6,308 nt of DNA, taken from NCBI GenBank assembly GCA_020346805.1, contig CP070790.1:2669316-2675623 (forward strand). Reading direction: 5' to 3'. A program made the position numbers and the translations under genes. This document shows, piece after piece, positions 1-6,308 of the stretch. This stretch comes from Planctomycetota bacterium. GTDB taxonomy: Bacteria > Planctomycetota > Phycisphaerae > UBA1845 > PWPN01. Position 1 is the first letter of the stretch, and every line of letters begins with the position of its first letter. The notes under the pieces are model-generated. The model worked only from the letters and a program-made list of their open reading frames with translations, searched no databases and had not been told where the DNA came from.

Positions 1-445
1 ACTTGCCGGCCTTAACCTCGGGCACTTCTGTCGTCCAGAGACCATTGGTTGCGGGCTTGAAGCCGGTGATAGCGCGCCCGCCGCTAAAGACGGGCCGAGT
101 GCCGGGAGTGGCTTCATATAAGATCGGGTATTGAGTTGTCCCACTGTCCTGCGGCTCAAAGATCACCGGTTTATCAAGAGTATAAGTACCGTCGGCGAAC
201 TTTACGTGAACGGATTCCCGCAGAGGCCCCTGCTCTTTTAATTGCCGCACGGCGTCTCGAGCGCCCCTCAAAGATGCCAGAGGTCCGTCCGTTCGCTGCC
301 GGTTTGGCCGTTGATGTCGGCCGGTATAAGTGTCATTTCCGTCGGTTGCCACATAAAAGGTTAAGCCCTGGCTTATTTGGCTGCAGACTGCCAGCACCGT
401 GATGGCCGACAAGATTCCGCGCATTCTACCGGTAAATCCGCTCAT
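1..445 (-). CDS. Secreted right-handed beta-helix protein, N-terminal part (cut by left edge)
   Basis: This frame is open from an ATG at 443-445 to the window edge, giving 148 codons with no stop; the C-terminus lies outside. A GGAGG ribosome site at 455-459, nine bases upstream, fixes the start. Residues 1-27 look like a Sec signal peptide: basic residues at R7 and R9, a hydrophobic stretch from about 10 to 20, then a short polar segment ending SQG. The mature part opens with FYVATDGND (30-38), followed by GPLASLRGARDAVRQLK (54-70) and VKFADGTYTL (81-90). This order is the usual N-terminal cap of large secreted right-handed parallel beta-helix (PbH1/pectate-lyase-like) proteins common in Planctomycetota and relatives. 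Members include polysaccharide lyases and glycosidases, but the catalytic helix rungs are outside the window, so substrate and activity cannot be stated. It lies 91 bases downstream of the hydrolase gene on the same strand and may be co-transcribed. I am confident of gene and start, fairly confident of fold. Confidence 0.85.
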   Translation of the reverse strand, partial: MSGFTGRMRGILSAITVLAVCSQISQGLTFYVATDGNDTYTGRHQRPNRQRTDGPLASLRGARDAVRQLKEQGPLRESVHVKFADGTYTLDKPVIFEPQDSGTTQYPILYEATPGTRPVFSGGRAITGFKPATNGLWTTEVPEVKAGK

Positions 446-454
446 TATTATTTA

Positions 455-459
455 CCTCC
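455..459 (-). promoter_or_regulatory. Ribosome binding site of the beta-helix gene
   Basis: The minus strand reads GGAGG here, nine bases before the ATG at 443-445. This is a full Shine-Dalgarno core and chooses this ATG over the in-frame ATG seven codons later. Confidence 0.7.
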
Positions 460-536
460 GATCCTTTTCGATCGAGCACCAGACCGATATGAAGATATAT
501 TGTTTATATTGCATACTTTACACATCAATAACTCGC

Positions 537-2570
537 TTAATCTATTGGAGTATTATCAGCTTTGAATGGCTGGATGACGGTTATCTTTTCGTTCGGCAGG
601 GTGGCCAACAAGTCTGGTAGGTCATATGTTTTTAAAGCACCATGCACCACATTTATCAACTGATTTTTGGTAACCGGTGTACGTATCACATTCGACCATG
701 ACCTGATGCTGCGTTCGAGCTGAATGGACGTAAACAACTGTGGTTCCAGGGCGGCAGCATGGAGGGCCGGCGGACCGACTTCACCAATGCCGATTAGATG
801 CACACCACAAGGTTTTCGGCTGTCGTTACCGCTTGCCAGGAATCGGGCACTGACCAGAATATCTTCGGTTCGCATACCCAGATAGGACTTGCCCAGCAGG
901 TAAGCCCGAAAAAAATCCTGCCAATCCGGGCCAAACAGGTGTTCCCATCCTTTATAACTGCCGACGCCTTCTGTTTCTCCTATTCCACGGAGCTCAACTG
1001 CCAGCACCGGATGCCCATTTACAACCAGTTTCTCGATCGGCCCTCCCGCATCGGCATCAACATGTTTACCTTCACCATTCAGGTAGAGATATGTATCCTC
1101 TGTAGCCTCCCTTGGTTTAAAGAAAAGTGCCGGCAGGGAGATACTGACCTCGGGGACCAGAACAAGTTTTTCGATAACATAATCTCTACGCTGAATGACA
1201 CCAGACTTTTCGATTTTCAGGGCCGGCAGGTCAGTCAGCTTACGGATATCGGCAATGCGGCGAACCGCTTGCAGGGCTTCGGTTTTTGGCGTACTTTCCC
1301 AGAACTTCTGCCGTTTTTGAGCTAGTTTCTTCTCTAACTCAACATTCAAATCAAATGCCGACAAAGCTCCAGGTATCAAAAGCACCTGGCCCTGCGGTGT
1401 ACATTGAAGATCTTCTTTGGTCATGACGGGAAATTGGGGCTCAGTGATCGCGTCGTCAATACCCAACAGCCAGCGGCGCATCCATCGCACCATCCCGACT
1501 CGAAGATTGGTTGAGAAGCCGTGTTTGGTGTCCGCCTCGACCAGATCGACACGTTCGGCAAATCCCATCCGTGTATAAAATCGCTTGGCCTGGCGGAAGG
1601 TCTGCCAGGTAGCCTTTATATCAAAGAAATCCTGAGTGGCCGCACAGATCAGTGTAGGTTTCGGGGCTCGCATCATGATGTAATCCGCATGTTCCATGCC
1701 GAATGCGACTTGAGTATGGATATTCTGTTCCGCATCCTGGGGTCCCGCTTCGTCGATGAGCCAGCGAAGCGTTGCAAGATAGCAGCTCGGGGCAGCGCAC
1801 TGCACCCGCTGATCCAGGGCCATAATGTAACTGGTCAGGGTTCCACCCCCTGAATTGCCGGTGCAGCCGATTCGCTTGGGATCGATATCCTCTCGGCTCA
1901 GAAGGTAATCGATTCCCCGCATCCCGTCCCAGATACGATAACGAGCGGCATTGGTGCCGAGTAAAATACAGCCGACTCCGACCAGGGTATGTTCATGAGT
2001 GGGCGAGTAAACTGGTTTGCCTTCATTATCAAGTATCTGATAGCGTTCACCCTGACCGATTGGATCGTAGCAGAGGGCCGCTAGGCCGTTTTTTGCCAGC
2101 AGTATACATGCTCGCTGGTATGCTTCTTCGGCCTTGCCACTATTACTGTGGCCGCAGGGTACCAGTACACCCGGATAAGGTGGGTTGCCGATGGGCAGGT
2201 AGAGGGCCGCAGTGACAAAAAAACGCGGTTGGGACTCGTATATTATTTTTTCGATGCGATATCCGTCGCCATCCAGTCGGCCGACGACTTTGGCATTTAA
2301 CGGCGTACGTTCGGGTAATCCGCCTATTCGGGTAATAAAGAATTCCCTCATTCGCTCTTGATATGCAGCGAGTTGATCTGTAGTTTTTAATTTTTCGTAT
2401 TCGGCGGCCCGCCGATCGAGAGCGGAATGGGCCAGTTGCTGGAAATAGACAGTCATGATTTTCTTCGGCGCAGGTTGGTCCGTCCGGGCTTTGAGAACAG
2501 TCAGATCATCTACTTGTACCAGAGTTGCGGCGTTGAACAAACCCCCAATAGAGAACAGCAAATATGCCAT
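537..2570 (-). CDS. Two-lobed alpha/beta hydrolase, acetylxylan esterase/dienelactone hydrolase type
   Basis: A 677-residue protein, predicted to hydrolyse ester (less likely peptide) bonds. Residues about 1-100 form a helical lead-in. Residues 110-370 form an alpha/beta hydrolase domain: oxyanion-side PCGHSNSGK (138-146), nucleophile elbow GNSGGG with Ser240, acid Asp314 in ATQDFFD, and His350 in TKHGF, in the order and spacing expected of a Ser-Asp-His triad. The fold and GNSGG elbow resemble AXE1/dienelactone-hydrolase relatives in planctomycete carbohydrate gene clusters. Residues 480-677 resemble a second hydrolase lobe: ELRGIGETEG (526-535), then IGIGEVGP (593-600) where a nucleophile elbow would sit, without a serine, so this half is probably non-catalytic. 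The ATG at 2568-2570 has an AAGGA site seven bases upstream. The first 16 residues are hydrophobic but lack a basic N-terminus, so secretion is possible, not shown. The beta-helix gene follows after 91 bases, suggesting joint polysaccharide breakdown. Substrate is unknown; an acetylated glycan is a guess from context. Confidence 0.88.
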   Translation of the reverse strand: MAYLLFSIGGLFNAATLVQVDDLTVLKARTDQPAPKKIMTVYFQQLAHSALDRRAAEYEKLKTTDQLAAYQERMREFFITRIGGLPERTPLNAKVVGRLDGDGYRIEKIIYESQPRFFVTAALYLPIGNPPYPGVLVPCGHSNSGKAEEAYQRACILLAKNGLAALCYDPIGQGERYQILDNEGKPVYSPTHEHTLVGVGCILLGTNAARYRIWDGMRGIDYLLSREDIDPKRIGCTGNSGGGTLTSYIMALDQRVQCAAPSCYLATLRWLIDEAGPQDAEQNIHTQVAFGMEHADYIMMRAPKPTLICAATQDFFDIKATWQTFRQAKRFYTRMGFAERVDLVEADTKHGFSTNLRVGMVRWMRRWLLGIDDAITEPQFPVMTKEDLQCTPQGQVLLIPGALSAFDLNVELEKKLAQKRQKFWESTPKTEALQAVRRIADIRKLTDLPALKIEKSGVIQRRDYVIEKLVLVPEVSISLPALFFKPREATEDTYLYLNGEGKHVDADAGGPIEKLVVNGHPVLAVELRGIGETEGVGSYKGWEHLFGPDWQDFFRAYLLGKSYLGMRTEDILVSARFLASGNDSRKPCGVHLIGIGEVGPPALHAAALEPQLFTSIQLERSIRSWSNVIRTPVTKNQLINVVHGALKTYDLPDLLATLPNEKITVIQPFKADNTPID

Positions 2571-2577
2571 AGCTTAA

Positions 2578-2582
2578 TCCTT
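2578..2582 (-). promoter_or_regulatory. Ribosome binding site of the alpha/beta hydrolase gene
   Basis: The minus strand reads AAGGA seven bases before the ATG at 2568-2570, which supports that start. Confidence 0.6.
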
Positions 2583-2620
2583 GTGAGAGTGTTTTAAACT
2601 CAGCCGCTTCTTGGCACAAT

Positions 2621-2649
2621 ATACTACTCGTTAGGTATGTGCCTGTCAT
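2621..2649 (-). promoter_or_regulatory. Candidate sigma-70-type promoter of the alpha/beta hydrolase gene
   Basis: Reading the minus strand, ATGACA (2644-2649, five of six to TTGACA) is followed after exactly 17 bases by TAGTAT (2621-2626, four of six to TATAAT). Transcription would start near 2614, giving a leader of about 44 bases that contains the AAGGA site. The placement is good but the -10 match is modest; sequence alone cannot confirm it. Confidence 0.35.
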
Positions 2650-2759
2650 GTTAACTACTTCACATTAAACTCTAAATAATCGTTGTTTACACACAGCGGG
2701 CTATATTAATCTAGACGCGTTGAAGCTGTAGGTGGGTCATCGGTGCCGGCTTTAAGCAG

Positions 2760-2780
2760 CCTGTTGATATCATCAGCAGG
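2760..2780. repeat. Perfectly foldable hairpin behind the metallopeptidase gene
   Basis: CCTGTTGAT and ATCAGCAGG pair over nine positions (eight Watson-Crick pairs and one G-T) around a three-base loop, ATC. It lies 24 bases past the stop codon of the metallopeptidase gene. It may end or stabilise that transcript. No run of T follows on either strand, so it is not a textbook intrinsic terminator; an operator palindrome for the hydrolase promoter about 110 bases away is another option. Confidence 0.4.
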
Positions 2781-2804
2781 ATGAATGCTGGCAATAGTCG
2801 TTGC

Positions 2805-3179
2805 TTACCCATACCCCAATTCCCTCAGTTGTTTTTCGCTGAGGCCGAAGTGATGGCCGATCTCGTGTAAGACGGTCTTGCGGATCTGGGTCACCATTCT
2901 TTTTTTGGATTTGCAAATCCTTTCTATGTTGCGTTGATAGATAACGATTCTTTCGGGGTATCGGTACGGGGCTTCGACGCGGCGATTGGTCACGGGTGTG
3001 CCTCGGTAGAGGCCCAGCAGCGAGCGGGGATCGCGTACACCCACCTGCTCGCAGGTAGACTGATCGGGCATATCCTCCACATCCACCGCGATTTCATCCA
3101 GGTATCTGTTGAATCCGGGGGGGATGGATTGGATGGCCTCTTCAACCACCGCTTCAAACTCGTCTTCGCTCAGGTTCAT
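2805..3179 (-). CDS. Small zincin-like metallopeptidase family protein (HExxH)
   Basis: A 124-residue soluble protein without signal peptide or membrane segment. Near the C-terminus it carries LHEIGHHFGLSE (104-115), an HExxHxxGxxE arrangement: His105 and His109 would bind zinc, Glu106 would be the catalytic base, and Glu115 is a possible third ligand. The acidic N-terminus (LSEDEFEAVVEEAIQSIPP), the LLGLYRGTP segment (54-62), PERIVIYQRNIE (75-86) and the terminal HEIGHHFG match the short 'metallopeptidase family protein' group formerly called DUF1025 (PF06262). Members are about 110-140 residues, so this copy is full length. Their physiological substrate is not established. The ATG at 3177-3179 fits the family N-terminus, although only a weak AGG lies upstream (about 3189-3191). 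The gene is divergent from sppA and separated from the next minus-strand gene by 234 bases holding a hairpin and a candidate promoter, so it is probably transcribed alone. Family call is strong; biological role is unknown. Confidence 0.88.
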   Translation of the reverse strand: MNLSEDEFEAVVEEAIQSIPPGFNRYLDEIAVDVEDMPDQSTCEQVGVRDPRSLLGLYRGTPVTNRRVEAPYRYPERIVIYQRNIERICKSKKRMVTQIRKTVLHEIGHHFGLSEKQLRELGYG

Positions 3180-3279
3180 GTGTTTAACCTATTTGCGAAT
3201 CTGTCGTACCATTCTTCATAGGCCAAACTTGTTTCTCAAGAAGGCGCATCCTTTCAGGATGACGGCCAAAACATATTAC

Positions 3280-3308
3280 CTATCTCTCTTTCTCTCCTTC
3301 TGTTTTTT
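3280..3308 (+). other. Pyrimidine-rich tract between divergent genes
   Basis: A run of 29 bases is almost wholly C and T, ending in six T, and lies just upstream of the candidate sppA promoter. It could influence DNA curvature or promoter strength, or be chance. No protein-coding role is visible on either strand. Confidence 0.4.
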
Positions 3309-3313
3309 GGGGA

Positions 3314-3342
3314 TTGGCGGGTCTCGCTTGGGTCTTTACAAT
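3314..3342 (+). promoter_or_regulatory. Candidate sigma-70-type promoter of sppA
   Basis: TTGGCG (3314-3319, four of six to TTGACA) is followed after 17 bases by TACAAT (3337-3342, five of six to TATAAT). Transcription would begin near 3349, about 44 bases before the TTG start at 3393. This makes the earlier in-frame TTG at 3345 unlikely as a start, because it would lie at or before the transcript's 5' end. Confidence 0.45.
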
Positions 3343-3379
3343 AGTTGCCTAATGTACCCGTTCGATCCAAACCCTTTAC

Positions 3380-3384
3380 AGGAG
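3380..3384 (+). promoter_or_regulatory. Ribosome binding site that decides the sppA start
   Basis: AGGAG lies eight bases before the TTG at 3393-3395. The longer in-frame option from 3345 has no comparable site, and would bury the lipoprotein signal sixteen residues inside the protein. Confidence 0.7.
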
Positions 3385-3392
3385 TATATACC

Positions 3393-4394
3393 TTGAAACG
3401 CTTAATACCAATTATTCGATGCTTGATAGTATTGTTGTTGTCGGCCATTGTTACTGGTTGCGGGCCGACCGCCTATAAGATCACCCCGGTACCGGTGGAT
3501 CGCAAGCTCACCGAATCGGTCCTTATCGACGAAGGCGGGCTTTTCCCGGCCAAAATAGTGCTCATCGATGTTGACGGATTGCTGCACAACAGCAGAGGGT
3601 TTTCTTTGTTCGAGGAAGGAGAGAATCCGGTCTCGCTGTTTACCGAAAAGCTGGACAAGGCCATCGCCGATAGCGGCGCCAAGGCCTTGATCGTTCGTAT
3701 CAACTCGCCGGGCGGCACAGTAACCGCCAGTGATTTAATGTATACCGAATTGCAGCGCTTCAAGGAACAGACCGAGGGCCAGCGGCCGGTGGTGGCGGTG
3801 CTGATGGACGTGGCGGCCAGCGGTGGATATTACGTGGCTTGTGGGGCCGATGAGATTGTAGCCCATCCGACAACGGTGACCGGGAGCGTGGGGGTGATCA
3901 TGCAGATGATCAACTTTGCCGGCACTATGAGCAAGATTGGGGTGGAGTCCAATGCCATTACTTCCGGGGTGATGAAAGATGCCGGCTCACCTTTCCGCAA
4001 GATGAAGCCCGAGGAGCGCGAGGTCTTTCAAAAGCTGGTCGATCAGTTTTTCGATCGCTTTGTAAAAGTGGTGGCCGACAGTCGGGAGAAATTGGATGAG
4101 ACGAAGGTGCGCGAGCTGGCCGACGGCCGGGTCTGGTCCGCCCAGCAGGCGCTGGAACTAAATTTTGCGGATAAGATCGGCACCTTGCGCGATGCTATCC
4201 ACGGTATTAAGGAAAAGATTAACGCCCCGCGGGTGCGGGTGGTTACGTACCATCGGCCGATGGGGTGGAAACCAAATCTTTATGCCCGCCAATCAGCCGG
4301 TGAGCCGCAGGTCAATCTGGTTAACATCGATTTACCCGAAAGTTGGCCGTATCCCCAACCGCAGTTTTTATACTTGTGGGCGCCGGGGCAATAA
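3393..4394 (+). CDS. sppA: Signal peptide peptidase SppA-type serine peptidase (S49), predicted lipoprotein
   Basis: A 333-residue S49 peptidase, expected to cut leftover signal peptides or other membrane-associated peptides at the outer face of the cytoplasmic membrane. From the TTG at 3393 the protein begins MKRLIPIIRC, a hydrophobic core follows, and VTGC ends at Cys23, a lipobox for lipidation. The peptidase core shows NSPGG (104-108), DVAASGGYY with nucleophile Ser143, the GSVGVI segment (164-169), and SGVMKDAGSP with the general base Lys195. The Ser-Lys spacing of 52 residues equals that of the short Bacillus SppA (Ser147/Lys199), and total length also matches that single-domain class rather than the doubled E. 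coli form. GRVWSAQQALELNFADKIG (245-263) is the usual S49 C-terminal motif. A lipid anchor instead of a transmembrane helix is the notable feature. The gene is convergent with the mannosidase-like gene, stop to stop with nine bases between, and divergent from the metallopeptidase gene. Family call is very secure. Confidence 0.93.
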   Translation: MKRLIPIIRCLIVLLLSAIVTGCGPTAYKITPVPVDRKLTESVLIDEGGLFPAKIVLIDVDGLLHNSRGFSLFEEGENPVSLFTEKLDKAIADSGAKALIVRINSPGGTVTASDLMYTELQRFKEQTEGQRPVVAVLMDVAASGGYYVACGADEIVAHPTTVTGSVGVIMQMINFAGTMSKIGVESNAITSGVMKDAGSPFRKMKPEEREVFQKLVDQFFDRFVKVVADSREKLDETKVRELADGRVWSAQQALELNFADKIGTLRDAIHGIKEKINAPRVRVVTYHRPMGWKPNLYARQSAGEPQVNLVNIDLPESWPYPQPQFLYLWAPGQ

Positions 4395-4403
4395 CTGTTG
4401 GAG

Positions 4404-6308
4404 TCATTCCAGGCGAACCGTTGTTAATGAGCTGGCTTTGACCTTGAGTGAGATGGTGCCGTTGTTCAGGCCGATCGGTTCGATTATGCGCTCGACGAGA
4501 TCGCAGCGCGAAGCCCTGGTTATGCCGGCAAATCCAATGGTCAAGATTGCGTTGGTATCCCGACCGGCGGTTTCGTGGACACGAACCATCAGGCCCTTGC
4601 CGTCATCGGCGCGTTTGACGGTACTGATCATCACGCTTTGAGGTTCGACCTGCACCAGGCTCTTATTCGCCGGCAGCCTGTCGTCTTTGCGATGGGTATG
4701 TATGCGGACGGCCCGCATGGGAGAGACCACCGATTCGCCGAAGAGCGATGCGGCCGTCGGATTCATGGACTGACCGCTGGTCAGGCTGTAACGGAAGGTG
4801 AAGTTGCCGTCCTGGCCGGCCTTGTAGTTGGTGAACCAATAATTGTTCATAACATAGGCGAATATGGTACCGTTGGTAAGACCAAGCTCGTCCAGCCATT
4901 TGCCGGCAGTCATGTCGCAGAGAGTAATCAACGGCGTATCGATTGGCGTCCAGGCCACCGCCCGATCGTCGGTGTTTACCGCGACCCAACGCTGTACGCT
5001 GAACCAGTCCCGGCAGGCACCGGGGAAGTGATCCTGGTTGGGGCGGACGCTCCCGCCACCGACTTCATAACGGAACTGCGGATTATTACCGGCAAAGGGG
5101 AAGGCGATGTAGAGGGCTTCCTTGTCGTAGGTAAGCTTTTATCGCAGACGGTAGATAAAGTCGATCCGCGGTTGATGTTCGTAGAGAGCAACTTCCAGCT
5201 CGATACGCGGAAACATGTTTATACTGGCAATTAACTTGGCGGAACTGAATACCGAGCCGTTGGCCCCGACTTCGATCTTTGATTCTGTGGGCGTGATGAA
5301 TTTTATTTTTTCCGGGTCGGGACACAGCCGCTGGGTCTGGCCTTTTTGTTCTTCGCCACCGGCAGCGTAGATTAGCTGACCCAGTTTGTATTTGCTGTTT
5401 TGATCGACCAGTTCTTTTCCAAGTTTCTTGTCGGTAAGGCTGGTAATGCCGCCGGTAGCCGGGTCGAAGATCACGCGATAATAGTCGTTTTCCAGAACTT
5501 TGCCGTCAAACCGTTGAGGATGTGCTGGGGGATTTGCGGGTTTCGGTCCAACTCGGTAGGTGCGATAGCCCACCGCGGGCACGTCTTTGGCGAGAAAGGC
5601 CACTTTGACGTTTTTTAATTCATCTTCATGGAGAACTTGTTGGGGTATAATCTCAATGTCATCCTTAATGATCATACCGCGGGGTATCTCCGTTTCGACT
5701 ATGCCGGTCTGGGATCGGCCTGCAGGATTGAATACCAGTAATGAACCTTTGGGGGCATCGACGCGGGCGGCCAGTCTCTGCAACCCGCGATCGAGTAAGT
5801 GTTGGGTCTTCTCGGCGGCGTCGGTGGCATAGGCGGCCTTGACCGCAAATTGATGATGCACGAAATCAATGTCGGGCTCGCGAATACTGTTATGGGCACC
5901 CCAGGTATGCTCGTCGTAGAGCAGGATGTTGTCCCAGACACGATCGAAGAGATGTTGGGGAAATTTGATTTGTTTTTGCTTTTCCACCGCGGCGGCCCAT
6001 ACCGTCTCGGCGGTAATAACATCCTGATGGGCCACCCGACAGATGGCCGTCTCAACCGCGCTGGAGGCGGCCCCGTCTTCCCACCAGCTCCCCCCGCAGC
6101 CGCGAACCACCGGAATCTTGTCGGCGAAATTCTTTACAATGTACTCAGCAAAGTCATTATTCGCACACATTATCACCTTGGGATATGCGTAACGTTTGCT
6201 GTATTCAGTCAGCGAGTTGGCAATATCTCCGCCGATCCTGACATTATCACTATAAGCACCGTGCAGCAGGATGGCATCGTAGGGATAGTCATCACGTCGA
6301 TTCAACGA
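4404..6308 (-). pseudogene. GH38-type alpha-mannosidase, C-terminal part, interrupted by an in-frame stop
   Basis: One reading frame runs leftward from the right edge: 389 codons, TAA at 5139-5141, 244 further codons, then TGA at 4404-4406. Before the stop: WWEDGAASSAVETAICR (about 74-90), then LLYDEHTWGAHNSI (about 128-141), the active-site-side motif of bacterial GH38-like enzymes; LLVFNPAGR, the hinge into the beta-sandwich region; and LENDYYRVIFDPATGGITSL (about 272-291), the start of the GH38 C-terminal domain (PF07748). After the stop the same domain continues as YDKEALYIAFPFAG, NNYWFTNYKAGQDGNFTFRYSL and a terminal SSLTTVRLE. Family logic runs through the TAA without a frame change, so the gene is a recent pseudogene, carries a sequence error, or is read through. 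The product would remove alpha-linked mannose from glycans using a zinc site, most of which lies in the missing N-terminal part. No ribosome site restarts the second half. Family confidence is high; exact substrate is unknown. Confidence 0.85.
5139..5141 (-). other. Premature in-frame TAA inside the GH38 gene
   Basis: The minus strand reads CTG CGA TAA AAG CTT ACC. Residues IDFIYRLR before the stop and KLTYDKEALYIAFPF after it are consecutive parts of one conserved GH38 segment. A single base change would restore Lys (AAA), Gln (CAA) or Glu (GAA). The alpha/beta hydrolase, metallopeptidase and sppA genes here all end in TAA, so a reassigned stop codon is not the explanation. Confidence 0.85.

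Noticed and set aside
446..536. A promoter for the beta-helix gene in the AT-rich gap
   Set aside because: A TATAAA-like element exists on the minus strand, but no -35 match lies at a usable distance (TTGATG is only 14 bases away), so I do not call it.
798..1325. A 175-codon plus-strand open frame opposite the alpha/beta hydrolase
   Set aside because: It is antisense to a well-supported 677-residue gene, with no domain pattern; composition explains it.
3248..3262. Small hairpin CATCC-TTTCA-GGATG upstream of sppA
   Set aside because: A five-pair stem is too short to stand out from chance, and no gene end or promoter is placed to use it.
3345..3392. A longer sppA start at the TTG at 3345
   Set aside because: It has no ribosome site, lies at or before the likely transcription start, and would put sixteen polar residues before a clear lipoprotein signal peptide.
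4404..4958. A separate downstream gene starting at a GTG near 4958
   Set aside because: The conserved GH38 sequence begins upstream of that codon, right after the TAA at 5139-5141, and no ribosome site precedes the GTG. It is the tail of the interrupted gene.
5139..5141. TAA reassigned to an amino acid (alternative genetic code)
   Set aside because: The sppA, metallopeptidase and alpha/beta hydrolase genes end in TAA at places that fit family lengths, so TAA is a normal stop in this genome.
4575..5234. A 219-codon plus-strand open frame opposite the GH38 gene
   Set aside because: It lies wholly antisense to conserved GH38 sequence, shows no recognisable domain and has no ribosome site. It is a shadow frame.

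Overview
The window looks like chromosomal DNA from a free-living, carbohydrate-degrading bacterium. I infer Planctomycetota, perhaps Phycisphaerae, with moderate to low confidence. Three things point that way: a secreted beta-helix protein of the 'YVATDGND' type, a large two-lobed esterase-like hydrolase, and a signal peptide peptidase carrying a lipoprotein signal. Lentisphaerota or Verrucomicrobiota relatives carry similar genes. No rRNA or marker gene is present to settle the question. There are no tRNAs, CRISPR arrays, transposases, integrases or phage genes, and no stretch over 300 bases lacks a gene.

Layout from left to right. (1) Positions 1-445, minus strand: the N-terminal 148 codons of a secreted right-handed beta-helix protein, cut by the left edge. 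(2) 537-2570, minus: a 677-residue alpha/beta hydrolase related to acetylxylan esterase/dienelactone hydrolase, with an intact Ser-Asp-His triad in its first half and a degenerate second hydrolase-like half. It lies 91 bases upstream of gene 1 and may share its transcript. (3) 2571-2804: an intergenic stretch with a candidate promoter for gene 2 and a hairpin behind gene 4. (4) 2805-3179, minus: a small HExxH zinc metallopeptidase. (5) 3180-3392: the divergent intergenic region, with a good candidate promoter for sppA. (6) 3393-4394, plus: an SppA-type S49 peptidase, predicted lipoprotein, best read from a TTG start. (7) 4404-6308, minus: the C-terminal part of a GH38-type alpha-mannosidase, cut by the right edge and interrupted by an in-frame TAA at 5139-5141.

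Genes 1, 2 and 7 fit breakdown of complex, decorated polysaccharides: a surface or secreted beta-helix (lyase- or glycosidase-like fold), an ester-cleaving hydrolase and an alpha-mannosidase-like enzyme. The sppA and metallopeptidase genes between them look like general cell-envelope or protein-turnover functions, so this is a loose neighbourhood rather than one operon. The clearest anomaly is the premature stop in the GH38 gene: conserved family sequence continues in the same frame on both sides. I found no convincing undescribed system here.
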